NCBI GenBank assembly: GCA_903944555.1
Contig: CAJASG010000641.1
Coordinates: 1-22,886 of the forward strand
DNA length: 22,886 nt
Source of the DNA: an uncultured beta proteobacterium
Lineage (GTDB): Bacteria; Pseudomonadota; Gammaproteobacteria; Burkholderiales; Burkholderiaceae_C
Direction of reading: 5' to 3'
The position numbers were made by a program, and so were the translations under genes. The notes below the pieces were generated by a model that saw only the letters and a list, made by a program, of their open reading frames with translations, had not been told where the DNA came from and ran no database searches. How positions within the stretch are numbered: the first letter of the stretch is position 1; every line of letters starts with the position of its first letter. Positions 1-7,141 of this stretch are shown piece after piece.

Positions 1-1
1 T

Positions 2-250
2 GGAGACCCTTTAAGTGTCGAGGCAATTGCAATTATGCTGCGCAAGGATGATCCCATCTTTAAGGCTGGAGTGGATCGCCAAGTGAAGTCTATGATGAAA
101 TCAGGCGAACTTAAAACACTTTATGAAAGATGGTTTTTGGCTCCAATTCCGCCTAAGAATTCTGTAATAGGGATTCCTATGGGTGCGACATTAATTGAGC
201 TCATAAAAAATCCAAGCGATACTCCTGCTGAGGTACTAGTGATTAAGTAA
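2..250 (+). CDS. Polar amino-acid ABC transporter substrate-binding protein, C-terminal fragment (5' end outside window)
   Basis: The open frame enters from the left edge and ends at TAA 248-250, giving about 82 residues of a C-terminus. The segment LYERWF followed by APIPPK and a short amphipathic tail matches the end of periplasmic glutamate/aspartate-type binding proteins (SBP_bac_3 family, GltI-like), which deliver an amino acid to an inner-membrane ABC permease. The signal peptide and ligand pocket lie outside the window. The DNA is visibly more AT-rich than the genes to its right. Only about 20 bp separate its stop from the broken end of the convergent ABC-F gene, which suggests the two were brought together by rearrangement. 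The family call is fairly sure; the exact substrate is not. Confidence 0.75.
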   Translation, partial: GDPLSVEAIAIMLRKDDPIFKAGVDRQVKSMMKSGELKTLYERWFLAPIPPKNSVIGIPMGATLIELIKNPSDTPAEVLVIK

Positions 251-709
251 TGTTGTTATGCAGGGTCTTACCGGGTTGTTTAGCTCAGTCGTTTTAAAAC
301 CCAGACCCAAAATAAGGGCTTGGGCACGGGCTGGCGCATCGTGGGCTCCTGCGTCTTGCAGGGCCATGTATGCATGGGCCATGCGGTCGTAGTCTTCGGT
401 GGCCTCAGACGCGGTGACTTCCTGCTGGGCGACCAGCAGTGCGGTGTCGCCTTCGACCACAAAATCCGTCGCCCCTTGTTCGGTTTCAGGCATGTCCTGC
501 GCGACTTGCCCCATCCGCCATTGGGTGGGAATGTAGTACTCGCCTGCATCTTCATGCAAGGTGCCGTTGAGCAACGCAAACATCGAGGACTTGCCTGCAC
601 CGTTGCGGCCCACCAACCCCACTTTTTCACCTGGGTTGATGGTGACGGACGTGTTGTCCAGCAAAACCTTGGCGCCGCGGCGCAAGGTGACATTTTTCAG
701 AGTAATCAT
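236..709 (-). pseudogene. ABC-F family ATPase, truncated to its N-terminal part
   Basis: The reading frame starts as a normal ABC-F protein (Uup/YheS-like translation-associated ATPase, two ABC domains, normally about 520-650 residues). It has a clear Walker A, GRNGAGKSS, at residues 35-43. Family-like sequence runs to about residue 144 (GLGFKTTELNNPV), just before the point where the first SGG signature should follow. It then reads into about 13 unrelated residues and stops at 236. The signature motif, Walker B and the whole second ATPase domain are missing, so the product cannot be a working ABC-F protein. Its ATG overlaps the prmB stop as ATGA (706-709), showing it was the last gene of the dap operon. 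The break at about 267-272 abuts unrelated DNA. A misassembly at the break is the main alternative. Confidence 0.85.
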
Positions 710-1617
710 TTAAGCAGCGCTTCGCGCGTAATTAGCAAGACCTGGTCTTCACCAGCGCTGGTTTCCAGCCAGACCACTTCCAACTGGGGAAATGCGGCTT
801 CAAAGTGGTGGCATTCATTGCCGATTTCCAGCACCAGAACGGCGCCGGGTGTCATGTGTTTGGGGGCATCGCGCAAAAGGGTGCGGACAAAGTCCATTCC
901 ATCCGTTCCCCCTGCGCGGTTGCCATCCAGTGCCATGGCGGGCTCCGCATGATACTCGGGTGGGAGATCCGCCATGCTCTGCGCATTCACATAAGGGGGG
1001 TTGCACAGAATCAAGTCGTAGGGCCCGCGGGCGGCCAACTCCGGCGCATTCAGGCCGTCCGATTCCAGCAGGGCAATTCGTGCTTGCAGGCCATGCTTGT
1101 CTACGTTGATGCGGGCTACGGCCAGTGCATCCGCTGACAAATCGGCCGCAGTGACTGCGACGTCCGGGTAGACCCTGGCGGCAATGATGGCAAGGCTTCC
1201 ATTGCCGGTACACAGGTCCAGTACCTTGTGGGTGGACTCGCGCAGCCAGTAGTCCAGGCCGCCATAGACCAACAGTTCGGCAATCAGGGAGCGGGGCACG
1301 ATCACGCGCTCGTCCACATAAAACGCAACCCCTTGCAGCCAGGCCTCGTGGGTCAGGTAGGCGGCAGGTTTGCGGGAGGTAATCCGTGCTTCCAAAAGTG
1401 TAGCTGCCCGCGCAGCATCTACGGGGGCTACAGGCCTATTTGCCTGTGAATTTTGATCATCGCTGTCATCGTCCAGGACGGTGTCCAGCGGCAGGCCCAG
1501 GCTCCACAAGACCAGCCATGCCGCCTCGTCAAAGGCGTTGGTGGTGCCGTGGCCAAACGACACCTGGGCATCGGTGAGCTGTTGCGCTCCCGACTCAATC
1601 AATTCAATCAATGTCAT
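706..1617 (-). CDS. prmB: PrmB, ribosomal protein L3 N5-glutamine methyltransferase
   Basis: This 303-residue protein is a class I SAM-dependent methyltransferase of the HemK/PrmC group that methylates a glutamine of ribosomal protein uL3. The SAM-binding motif DLCTGNG is at residues 134-140 and the catalytic NPPY, which holds the target glutamine, is at 206-209. The N-terminal segment YGHGT-like ([14 protein letters not shown], 21-34) is typical of PrmB rather than PrmC. Residues about 50-75 are longer than in Escherichia coli PrmB and contain VDAARAAT, encoded by the repeat at 1400-1453. The start ATG overlaps the dapE stop by 4 nt and the end overlaps the ABC-F start by 4 nt, so translation is probably coupled along the operon. 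Confidence 0.93.
   Translation of the reverse strand: MTLIELIESGAQQLTDAQVSFGHGTTNAFDEAAWLVLWSLGLPLDTVLDDDSDDQNSQANRPVAPVDAARAATLLEARITSRKPAAYLTHEAWLQGVAFYVDERVIVPRSLIAELLVYGGLDYWLRESTHKVLDLCTGNGSLAIIAARVYPDVAVTAADLSADALAVARINVDKHGLQARIALLESDGLNAPELAARGPYDLILCNPPYVNAQSMADLPPEYHAEPAMALDGNRAGGTDGMDFVRTLLRDAPKHMTPGAVLVLEIGNECHHFEAAFPQLEVVWLETSAGEDQVLLITREALLK
1400..1453 (-). repeat. Interspersed repeat copy inside prmB
   Basis: These 54 bp align without gaps to 2617-2670 inside dapE, with 43 of 54 bases identical. The shared core includes GTAGCTGC, GCGCAG and ATCTACGGGG. Both copies have the same orientation and the same reading frame, encoding VDAARAAT here and VDTAQAAT in dapE. From memory, similar short repeats are scattered through Comamonadaceae genomes; that part is recall and not a search. 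In this gene the repeat falls in a loop region ahead of the methyltransferase core, where insertion should be tolerated. Confidence 0.75.
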
Positions 1618-2825
1618 GTATGGGCCTGCTGCTGCAGGCGGTCGAGGTTTTCAAGAACGCGGCGGTAGATGTTTTTCAGCGGCTCGATATCAGCCACCTT
1701 GATGTATTCGTTGACCTGGTGAATCGTCCCATTGGGCGGTCCCATTTCAATCACTTGCGGACAGATTTGGGCAATGAAGCGTGCGTCGCTGGTGCCCCCG
1801 GTGGTGGAGAGCTGGGTTTGCAGCCCGGTCTCGGTGCGGATCGCCTCGCGCACAGCATCGACCAAGGGGCCGGGCGTCGTCAAAAAGGGCAGTCCGCCCA
1901 CCGTCCAGCCCATGTCGTATTCCAGCTCGTGTTTTTCAAGCACGCTTGTCAATCGCTTTTGCAGAGATTCCGGGGTGGACTCGGTGGAGAAGCGAAAGTT
2001 GAAGTCAATCACCACCGACCCGGGAATCACATTGCTGGCGCCGGTGCCACCATGGATGTTGCTGACCTGCCAGGTGGTGGGCGGGAAAAAGGCGTTGCCT
2101 TGGTCCCACTCTATGCCCACCAGTTCTGCCAGCACCGGAGCCAACAGATGGATCGGGTTTTTGGCCAGGTGTGGATAGGCGATATGGCCCTGTATGCCTT
2201 TGACATTGAGTTTTCCGCTCATGGTGCCACGGCGCCCGTTTTTGATCATGTCGCCCGTTCGCTCGACCGAGGTTGGCTCGCCGACGATGCAATAGTCGAT
2301 GGTTTCGCCACGTGCTTTCAATGCATTGCAGACCACCACGGTACCGTCATTGGCCGGGCCTTCTTCGTCACTGGTCAGCAGCACGGCAATATTGATCTGT
2401 GGCTGTGGGTTGGCTGCAATAAATTCCTCAATAGCCACCACAAAGGCGGCCAGCGACGCCTTCATGTCACTGGCGCCCCGGCCAAACAGCTTGCCATCAC
2501 GGTGGCTGGGAGAGAAAGGGGCGCTGATCCAATCGGTCAGGGGCCCGGTGGGCACCACATCGGTGTGACCTGCGAACACCACTGTTTTCACTGGCATTGA
2601 TTGTGCTATTGTATTAGTAGCTGCTTGCGCAGTATCTACGGGGTCTACAGCCCGTTTTGCCCATAAATTAGTGACCAAAAAGTCGGAAGGGCCACTGGTG
2701 ATCGTTTCACAGACAAAACCCAGTACGGCGAGTCTTTTGGCGATCAAATCCTGACAGCCAGCATCGACAGGGGTAACGGAGGCGCGAGCAATCAGTTGCT
2801 CGGTAAGTTGCAAGGTGCTTGACAT
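1614..2825 (-). CDS. dapE: DapE, succinyl-diaminopimelate desuccinylase
   Basis: This M20-family zinc hydrolase cleaves N-succinyl-LL-2,6-diaminopimelate to LL-diaminopimelate and succinate, in the succinylase branch of lysine and cell-wall precursor synthesis. Metal and catalytic motifs are present: GHTDVVP (H87, D89), the bridging D120 in GASDMK and SDEEG with E154/E155; GTSDARF near the C-terminus is also conserved. I chose ATG 2825, giving 403 residues, which overlaps the pilU stop as TGATG; a TTG one codon upstream (2828) is possible but less likely. The protein is about 25 residues longer than E. coli DapE. The extra stretch, about residues 58-79 between NLWA and the GHTD strand, coincides with the embedded repeat at 2617-2670. 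Confidence 0.95.
   Translation of the reverse strand: MSSTLQLTEQLIARASVTPVDAGCQDLIAKRLAVLGFVCETITSGPSDFLVTNLWAKRAVDPVDTAQAATNTIAQSMPVKTVVFAGHTDVVPTGPLTDWISAPFSPSHRDGKLFGRGASDMKASLAAFVVAIEEFIAANPQPQINIAVLLTSDEEGPANDGTVVVCNALKARGETIDYCIVGEPTSVERTGDMIKNGRRGTMSGKLNVKGIQGHIAYPHLAKNPIHLLAPVLAELVGIEWDQGNAFFPPTTWQVSNIHGGTGASNVIPGSVVIDFNFRFSTESTPESLQKRLTSVLEKHELEYDMGWTVGGLPFLTTPGPLVDAVREAIRTETGLQTQLSTTGGTSDARFIAQICPQVIEMGPPNGTIHQVNEYIKVADIEPLKNIYRRVLENLDRLQQQAHT
2617..2670 (-). repeat. Interspersed repeat copy inside dapE
   Basis: This is the partner of the repeat at 1400-1453: 43 of 54 bases identical, no gaps, same orientation and same frame. It accounts for the stretch containing VDTAQAAT that E. 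coli DapE lacks, just before the metal-binding GHTD strand. The flanking bases on the plus strand (TGCTATTGTATTA) may extend the element by about 15 bp but are not shared with the prmB copy. It shows that the repeat can sit in an essential enzyme without breaking the frame. Confidence 0.78.
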
Positions 2826-3985
2826 CAATGCTTTACATCCAGGGTGATTTCGGTAAAGGAGGCACCTTCGTCCTCCTCTTGTGCGGCGACGGGCTGGCTG
2901 GCCTTGCTAAAGTCGTTTTGCAGACGCCACATCAGGTTGGTGGGCGAGTCGGCATAGGCCAGTCCTTCCTTGCGGTCGACCAATCCGTCTGAAATGAGAC
3001 GCGCAATGTCGTGCTCAAAAGACTGTGAGCCTTCGGCCATCGCCTTTTCCATTGCTTCTTTGACACTGGAAAAGTCACCTTTTTCAATGAACTCCGAAAT
3101 GAGCTTGGTGTTGAGCAGGATCTCCACTGCGGGCGTCCGTGCGCCGGTCGTGGTGCGCAATAGCCGCTGTGACACGACAGACTTCAATGCCGCGGCCAGA
3201 TCACCCAGCATGGTTTGGCGCACTTCTACCGGGTAAAAGCTCAAAATTCGGTTAAGAGCTTGGTAGCTGTTGTTCGCGTGCATAGTTGCCAGGCACAGGT
3301 GGCCGGACTGTGCATACGCGAGAGCGGCTGACATCGTTTCACGGTCGCGGATTTCACCGATCATGATCACATCGGGCGCTTGACGCAGGGCGTTTTTCAG
3401 GGCCACTTGCAATGACACCGTGTCGGTGCCGACCTCGCGCTGGTTAACCACCGACTTCTTGTTTTTAAACAAAAATTCAATGGGGTCTTCAATGGTCAGA
3501 ATGTGGCCGGCGGTGTTCTCGTTGCGGTAGTCCAGCATAGAGGCCAGCGTGGTGCTCTTGCCGGCACCGGTGGCGCCCACCATCAGAATCAATCCGCGCT
3601 TTTCCATGATCAGTTCCGACAGCACCATGGGCACTGAGAGACTGGACAGGGGTGGCACATCCACCGCGATGTAGCGAATCACAGCGGCCAGACTGCCCCG
3701 TTGGCGCATTGCGCTCACCCGGAAACGCCCCACACCAGCCAAAGGGAACCCCATGTTGAGCTCCCCCTCGGCTTCCAGCTCGGCAATGCGCTCGGGGGGG
3801 AGCACCTCGGCCAGCAGATTTCTGGGGGCGTCCGCAGGCAAAGACTGGCCGTTGATAGGCACACACTGGCCGTTGATCTTGATCAGGGCAGGGGAGTGCG
3901 CTGACAGATACACGTCGGACGCCTTCTTGTCGCTCATCAAGCGAAGAATCCGCTCCATCGTGCCGGGTGTGCTGGTCGTAGCCAT
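2825..3985 (-). CDS. pilU: PilU/PilT-type twitching motility ATPase
   Basis: This 386-residue cytoplasmic hexameric ATPase belongs to the PilT/PilU family that powers type IV pilus retraction. Visible motifs are Walker [10 protein letters not shown] (137-145), the Asp-box IEDPIE (165-170), Walker B DVIMIGE (205-211) and the His-box HLCLATMH (229-236). The extended C-terminus with SPTNLMWRL and an acidic tail points to PilU rather than PilT. No pilT or other pilus gene is nearby. The gene lies between dapD (29 nt gap) and dapE (1 nt overlap), so it is co-transcribed with lysine biosynthesis genes, an arrangement I recall from other Comamonadaceae. PilU usually needs PilT, which must be encoded elsewhere. 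Confidence 0.88.
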   Translation of the reverse strand: MATTSTPGTMERILRLMSDKKASDVYLSAHSPALIKINGQCVPINGQSLPADAPRNLLAEVLPPERIAELEAEGELNMGFPLAGVGRFRVSAMRQRGSLAAVIRYIAVDVPPLSSLSVPMVLSELIMEKRGLILMVGATGAGKSTTLASMLDYRNENTAGHILTIEDPIEFLFKNKKSVVNQREVGTDTVSLQVALKNALRQAPDVIMIGEIRDRETMSAALAYAQSGHLCLATMHANNSYQALNRILSFYPVEVRQTMLGDLAAALKSVVSQRLLRTTTGARTPAVEILLNTKLISEFIEKGDFSSVKEAMEKAMAEGSQSFEHDIARLISDGLVDRKEGLAYADSPTNLMWRLQNDFSKASQPVAAQEEDEGASFTEITLDVKH

Positions 3986-4014
3986 AGGTCAGCCTCTGTG
4001 GTGGGTCGAAAAAC

Positions 4015-4839
4015 TCAATCGCGCAACAAATCGTTCAACGAAGTCTTGGCTCGGGTCTGTGCATCGACGCGCTTGACGATGATGGCAGCGTACAGGCTGT
4101 ATTTGCCGTCGTTCTTGGGCAGGCTACCGCTGATCACGACCGAGCCGGATGGAATGCGGCCGTAGGTCACCGTGTCGGTGGCGCGGTCGTAAATGGGGGT
4201 GCTTTGGCCGAGGTAAACGCCCATGGAGATCACCGAGTTTTCTTCGACGATCACGCCTTCCACCACTTCCGAGCGGGCACCGATGAAACAGTTGTCCTCG
4301 ATGATGGTTGGGCCCGCCTGCATGGGCTCCAGCACACCACCAATGCCCACGCCACCGCTCAGATGCACGTGTTTACCGATTTGGGCGCAAGAGCCCACGG
4401 TGGCCCAGGTGTCGACCATGGTGCCTTCGTCCACATAGGCGCCGATGTTCACATACGAGGGCATCAGGATGACGCCCTTGGCCAAAAAGCTGCCGCGACG
4501 TGCGACGGCCGGTGGAACCACGCGCACGCCGGTGGCCTTCATGGCTTCTTCGTCCATGCCTGCAAACTTGGTCGGAACCTTGTCATAAAAACCCAGATCG
4601 CCGGCCTTGATGACTTCGTTGTCTTTCAGGCGGAAGCTGAGCAACACGGCCTTCTTGATCCACTGGTGTGTGGTCCATTGGCCCACAGATTCGCGGGTGG
4701 CAACGCGCAACGCACCCGAGTTGAGTTGGGCGATGACATGTTCAACCGCATCGGCCACTTCTTTCGGCGCGGATTTGACGGAAATATTGGCGCGGTCTTC
4801 CCACGCAGCGTCGATGATTTGTTGGAGTTGTTGGCTCAT
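4015..4839 (-). CDS. dapD: DapD, tetrahydrodipicolinate N-succinyltransferase
   Basis: This 274-residue enzyme transfers succinyl from succinyl-CoA to tetrahydrodipicolinate, the step before DapC in the diaminopimelate pathway. An N-terminal helical domain (about 1-100) is followed by a left-handed beta-helix of hexapeptide repeats (about 105-240) with the conserved segment [10 protein letters not shown] (141-150), whose D143 sits where the family has its catalytic aspartate, and ARSEVVEG (188-195). The length equals that of E. coli DapD. It lies 18 bp after the dapC stop and 29 bp before pilU in the same transcription unit. Confidence 0.97.
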   Translation of the reverse strand: MSQQLQQIIDAAWEDRANISVKSAPKEVADAVEHVIAQLNSGALRVATRESVGQWTTHQWIKKAVLLSFRLKDNEVIKAGDLGFYDKVPTKFAGMDEEAMKATGVRVVPPAVARRGSFLAKGVILMPSYVNIGAYVDEGTMVDTWATVGSCAQIGKHVHLSGGVGIGGVLEPMQAGPTIIEDNCFIGARSEVVEGVIVEENSVISMGVYLGQSTPIYDRATDTVTYGRIPSGSVVISGSLPKNDGKYSLYAAIIVKRVDAQTRAKTSLNDLLRD

Positions 4840-4857
4840 GATGTTTTTCTCTGGTTT

Positions 4858-6075
4858 TTAAACTCGGGATTGCACAAACTGGGAGATGCGCTGGGCGGCT
4901 TCCACACACTCGGCGGTGTCGGCGACCAAGGCCATGCGGATACGGTTGGCGCCGGGGTTGTGGCCATGGGCCTCGCGGGCGAGGTAGCTGCCAGGCAACA
5001 CTGTCACATTGTAAAGAGCCAGCAAGTCGCGGGCGAAATCGGTGTCACTGCCGTCAACGTTGGCCCACAAATAAAAACCCGCGTCGGGCAGAGCCACATC
5101 CAAAACCATCTCCAAGATGGGCGTTACCTGAGCAAACTTGGCTCGGTATTGCGCTCGGTTGTCGATGACATGCTGCTCGTCGTCCCAAGCGGCACGGCTG
5201 GCGGCTTGCACTACCGGGCTCATGGCGCTGCCGTGGTAGGTTCGGTAGAGCAGGAACTGCTTGACCAGCGCGGCATCGCCGGCGCAAAAGCCGCTGCGCA
5301 TGCCCGGCACGTTGCTGCGTTTGGACAAACTGGTAAAGATCACTAGGTTTTTGAAGTCGATGCGCCCTAGGCGCGCTGCCGCTTCCAACCCACCCAACGG
5401 TGGTTCGTCGCGGAAGTAAATTTCGCTGTAACACTCATCGGAGGCAATAACAAAGCCATACCGATCGCTCAAATCGAACAGCTTTTTCCATTCGTCCAGC
5501 GGCATTACCGCACCCGCCGGGTTGCCGGGTGAACAGACAAATAGCAGTTGCGTGCGGGCCCAGACCTCGGACGGCACGCTGTCCCAGTCTTGGGCGAAGT
5601 TGCGCTGTGGGTCGGAGGCCACAAAGTAGGGTTCGGCGCCGCACAGCAGGGCTGCACCTTCGTAGATTTGGTAGAACGGGTTGGGACACACCACCAGTGC
5701 AGAGGGAGCATCCGCGCCGTGCAACGCCGGGTTCACCACTGTCTGCGCGAAGGCGAACAGCGCCTCGCGGGAGCCATTGACCGGCAGGATTTGGGTGGCA
5801 ATGTCCAGCGCCAGGCCGTAGCGGCGCTCCAGCCATTGGGCAATGGAGGCGCGCAAACTTAACTCACCTGCCGTGGCCGGGTACACCGCCAGCCCGCCTT
5901 GCTCCGCCATGATCGCTTCGCAATAGGCTTGCTTAATCAGCAGGGGCGTTGGGTGGCGGGGCTCCCCAATGCCCAGGCTGATGGGGCGGTATGCGGGGTT
6001 GGGGGTGACGGAGGCAAACAACTGGCGCAGGCGTTCAAACGGATAGGCCTGCAAACGTGACAAATTCGGGTTCAT
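4858..6075 (-). CDS. dapC: DapC, succinyldiaminopimelate transaminase
   Basis: This 405-residue fold-type I, PLP-dependent aminotransferase probably converts N-succinyl-2-amino-6-ketopimelate to N-succinyl-LL-diaminopimelate with glutamate as donor. It carries SPGNPAG (182-188), the PLP-binding D213 in SDECYS and the Schiff-base lysine K252 in SLSKRSNVPG (249-258), with R260 following in MRSGF. The match to the SLSKRSN motif and its place directly before dapD support DapC over a generic aspartate aminotransferase. It is the first gene of the minus-strand operon. A GATAAT-like -10 lies very close to the ATG, but I see no convincing -35 and no strong Shine-Dalgarno sequence. Confidence 0.93.
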   Translation of the reverse strand: MNPNLSRLQAYPFERLRQLFASVTPNPAYRPISLGIGEPRHPTPLLIKQAYCEAIMAEQGGLAVYPATAGELSLRASIAQWLERRYGLALDIATQILPVNGSREALFAFAQTVVNPALHGADAPSALVVCPNPFYQIYEGAALLCGAEPYFVASDPQRNFAQDWDSVPSEVWARTQLLFVCSPGNPAGAVMPLDEWKKLFDLSDRYGFVIASDECYSEIYFRDEPPLGGLEAAARLGRIDFKNLVIFTSLSKRSNVPGMRSGFCAGDAALVKQFLLYRTYHGSAMSPVVQAASRAAWDDEQHVIDNRAQYRAKFAQVTPILEMVLDVALPDAGFYLWANVDGSDTDFARDLLALYNVTVLPGSYLAREAHGHNPGANRIRMALVADTAECVEAAQRISQFVQSRV

Positions 6076-6164
6076 AGGTGTTGATTATCCCAGACGGGCC
6101 GTTAGACTCTGGGCAAGCGGTCTTAAAGCATTTTCACTATTCGCGCAATTCACAGGAGCATTTG

Positions 6165-6527
6165 ATGACGGCAACATCCACCGGCACCCAAGATACCGAT
6201 TATTTGGATATTGAACGGGCTTTGGGGCAAATTGGCGATGTGTCGGCCTTGCATGAAATGCTGGACATGCTGCAAGACAGTCTGGATCGTGATGTGCCCC
6301 AGATATCCAAGTTGTTGCAGGCGCATGACGTGAAGGCTGCCAATCGGCTGCTTCATTCACTGAAGGGCTTTATCCCGATATTTTGTGTTGACGCATTGTG
6401 CGACCATGTCGCGCAAGTCGAGATGCTGAGCAAGACTCAGGACGCTGAAGAAGTCAGTGCTGCTTATTCATATTTGGTGCCTAAGCTTCAGCAGTTACAA
6501 GCTGAGATAGACCAATACTTGGGCTAA
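6165..6527 (+). CDS. Hpt-domain phosphotransfer protein (orphan)
   Basis: This 120-residue protein consists almost entirely of a histidine phosphotransfer (Hpt) domain, a four-helix bundle that relays phosphate between a hybrid kinase and a response regulator. The phospho-accepting histidine is H64 in RLLHSLKGF. I chose ATG 6165 because AGGAG stands at 6154-6158 with suitable spacing; the frame stays open upstream to a GTG at 6078, but that region would have no ribosome site. It is divergent from dapC. The next gene (+) is a CheY-like receiver, a likely partner. No sensor kinase is in the window. Confidence 0.85.
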   Translation: MTATSTGTQDTDYLDIERALGQIGDVSALHEMLDMLQDSLDRDVPQISKLLQAHDVKAANRLLHSLKGFIPIFCVDALCDHVAQVEMLSKTQDAEEVSAAYSYLVPKLQQLQAEIDQYLG

Positions 6528-6549
6528 TGTCGGACGCCTTTAGGTTGTT

Positions 6550-6561
6550 AACACTAGTGTT
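6550..6561. promoter_or_regulatory. 12-bp perfect palindrome upstream of the response regulator
   Basis: AACACTAGTGTT is perfectly self-complementary and lies in the 92-bp gap between the hpt stop and the response-regulator start, about 60 bp ahead of the latter. It could be an operator for a dimeric regulator. No T-tract follows, so it does not look like a terminator. A 12-bp palindrome can occur by chance, so confidence is low. Confidence 0.25.
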
Positions 6562-6619
6562 TCTAGTCGCCATAGAATGACGACAGTCTTTTCTAATCGT
6601 TTCGAAATGGAATTCTGAA

Positions 6620-7003
6620 ATGGATATCAAAGCAGCGCGCATCGTTGTGGTTGATGATGAAAGCATCATGCGGACGTTTATTTTGAACAGCCTGCGGCGC
6701 TTGGGGATTCTCGATCTGTACGCGTTCGAGGATGGAGCGACTGCCTTGCGGGAAGTGATCAAGCTCAAACCTGATTTGATCTTGACCGACGTTCATATGC
6801 AGCCGGTTGGTGGAATAGAGTTTGTGCGCCAACTCCGCTCGCTGTCCAATAACCAAATCAGCAACACCAAAGTCATTTTTCTAAGTGCGGACTCCAGTAT
6901 GTCCACGGTGGGAGAGGCCATGCCTTTGGGCGTATCGGGTTACCTTGTCAAGCCACCCGGTCTCAATGCTTTGGCTGCCAAAATAGAGCAAGCGCTTCGT
7001 TAG
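6620..7003 (+). CDS. Single-domain (CheY-like) response regulator
   Basis: This 127-residue protein is a lone receiver domain with no output domain. The acidic pocket D12-D13 (VVDDE), phospho-acceptor D57 (ILTDVHM), switch residue S89 (FLSAD) and lysine K111 (LVKPP) are all present, so it should be phosphorylatable. It follows the Hpt gene by 92 bp on the same strand, which suggests a phosphorelay pair controlled by a kinase encoded elsewhere. GGAA lies about 8 bases before the ATG. It could also be a chemotaxis-type regulator acting through protein contacts; the sequence does not decide this. Confidence 0.9.
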   Translation: MDIKAARIVVVDDESIMRTFILNSLRRLGILDLYAFEDGATALREVIKLKPDLILTDVHMQPVGGIEFVRQLRSLSNNQISNTKVIFLSADSSMSTVGEAMPLGVSGYLVKPPGLNALAAKIEQALR

Positions 7004-7141
7004 CGGGACTGGAGCGCATGGCGCTGGTTATGCCATTGGGCTTCAAGGGGTGGCGCACGGTATCATTGCAGCTTCGGAATCGATCTCAATCCCGAAGAAA
7101 AATCAATGAAATCAACCGCTTAGTCAAAGCCACTTCCTTCT

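Noticed and set aside
1611..2600. 329-codon plus-strand frame
   Set aside because: It is antisense to dapE, whose catalytic motifs are clear; the translation has no recognisable domain.
4204..5346. 380-codon plus-strand frame
   Set aside because: It crosses dapD and dapC in antisense, spanning a gene boundary, with no protein-like features.
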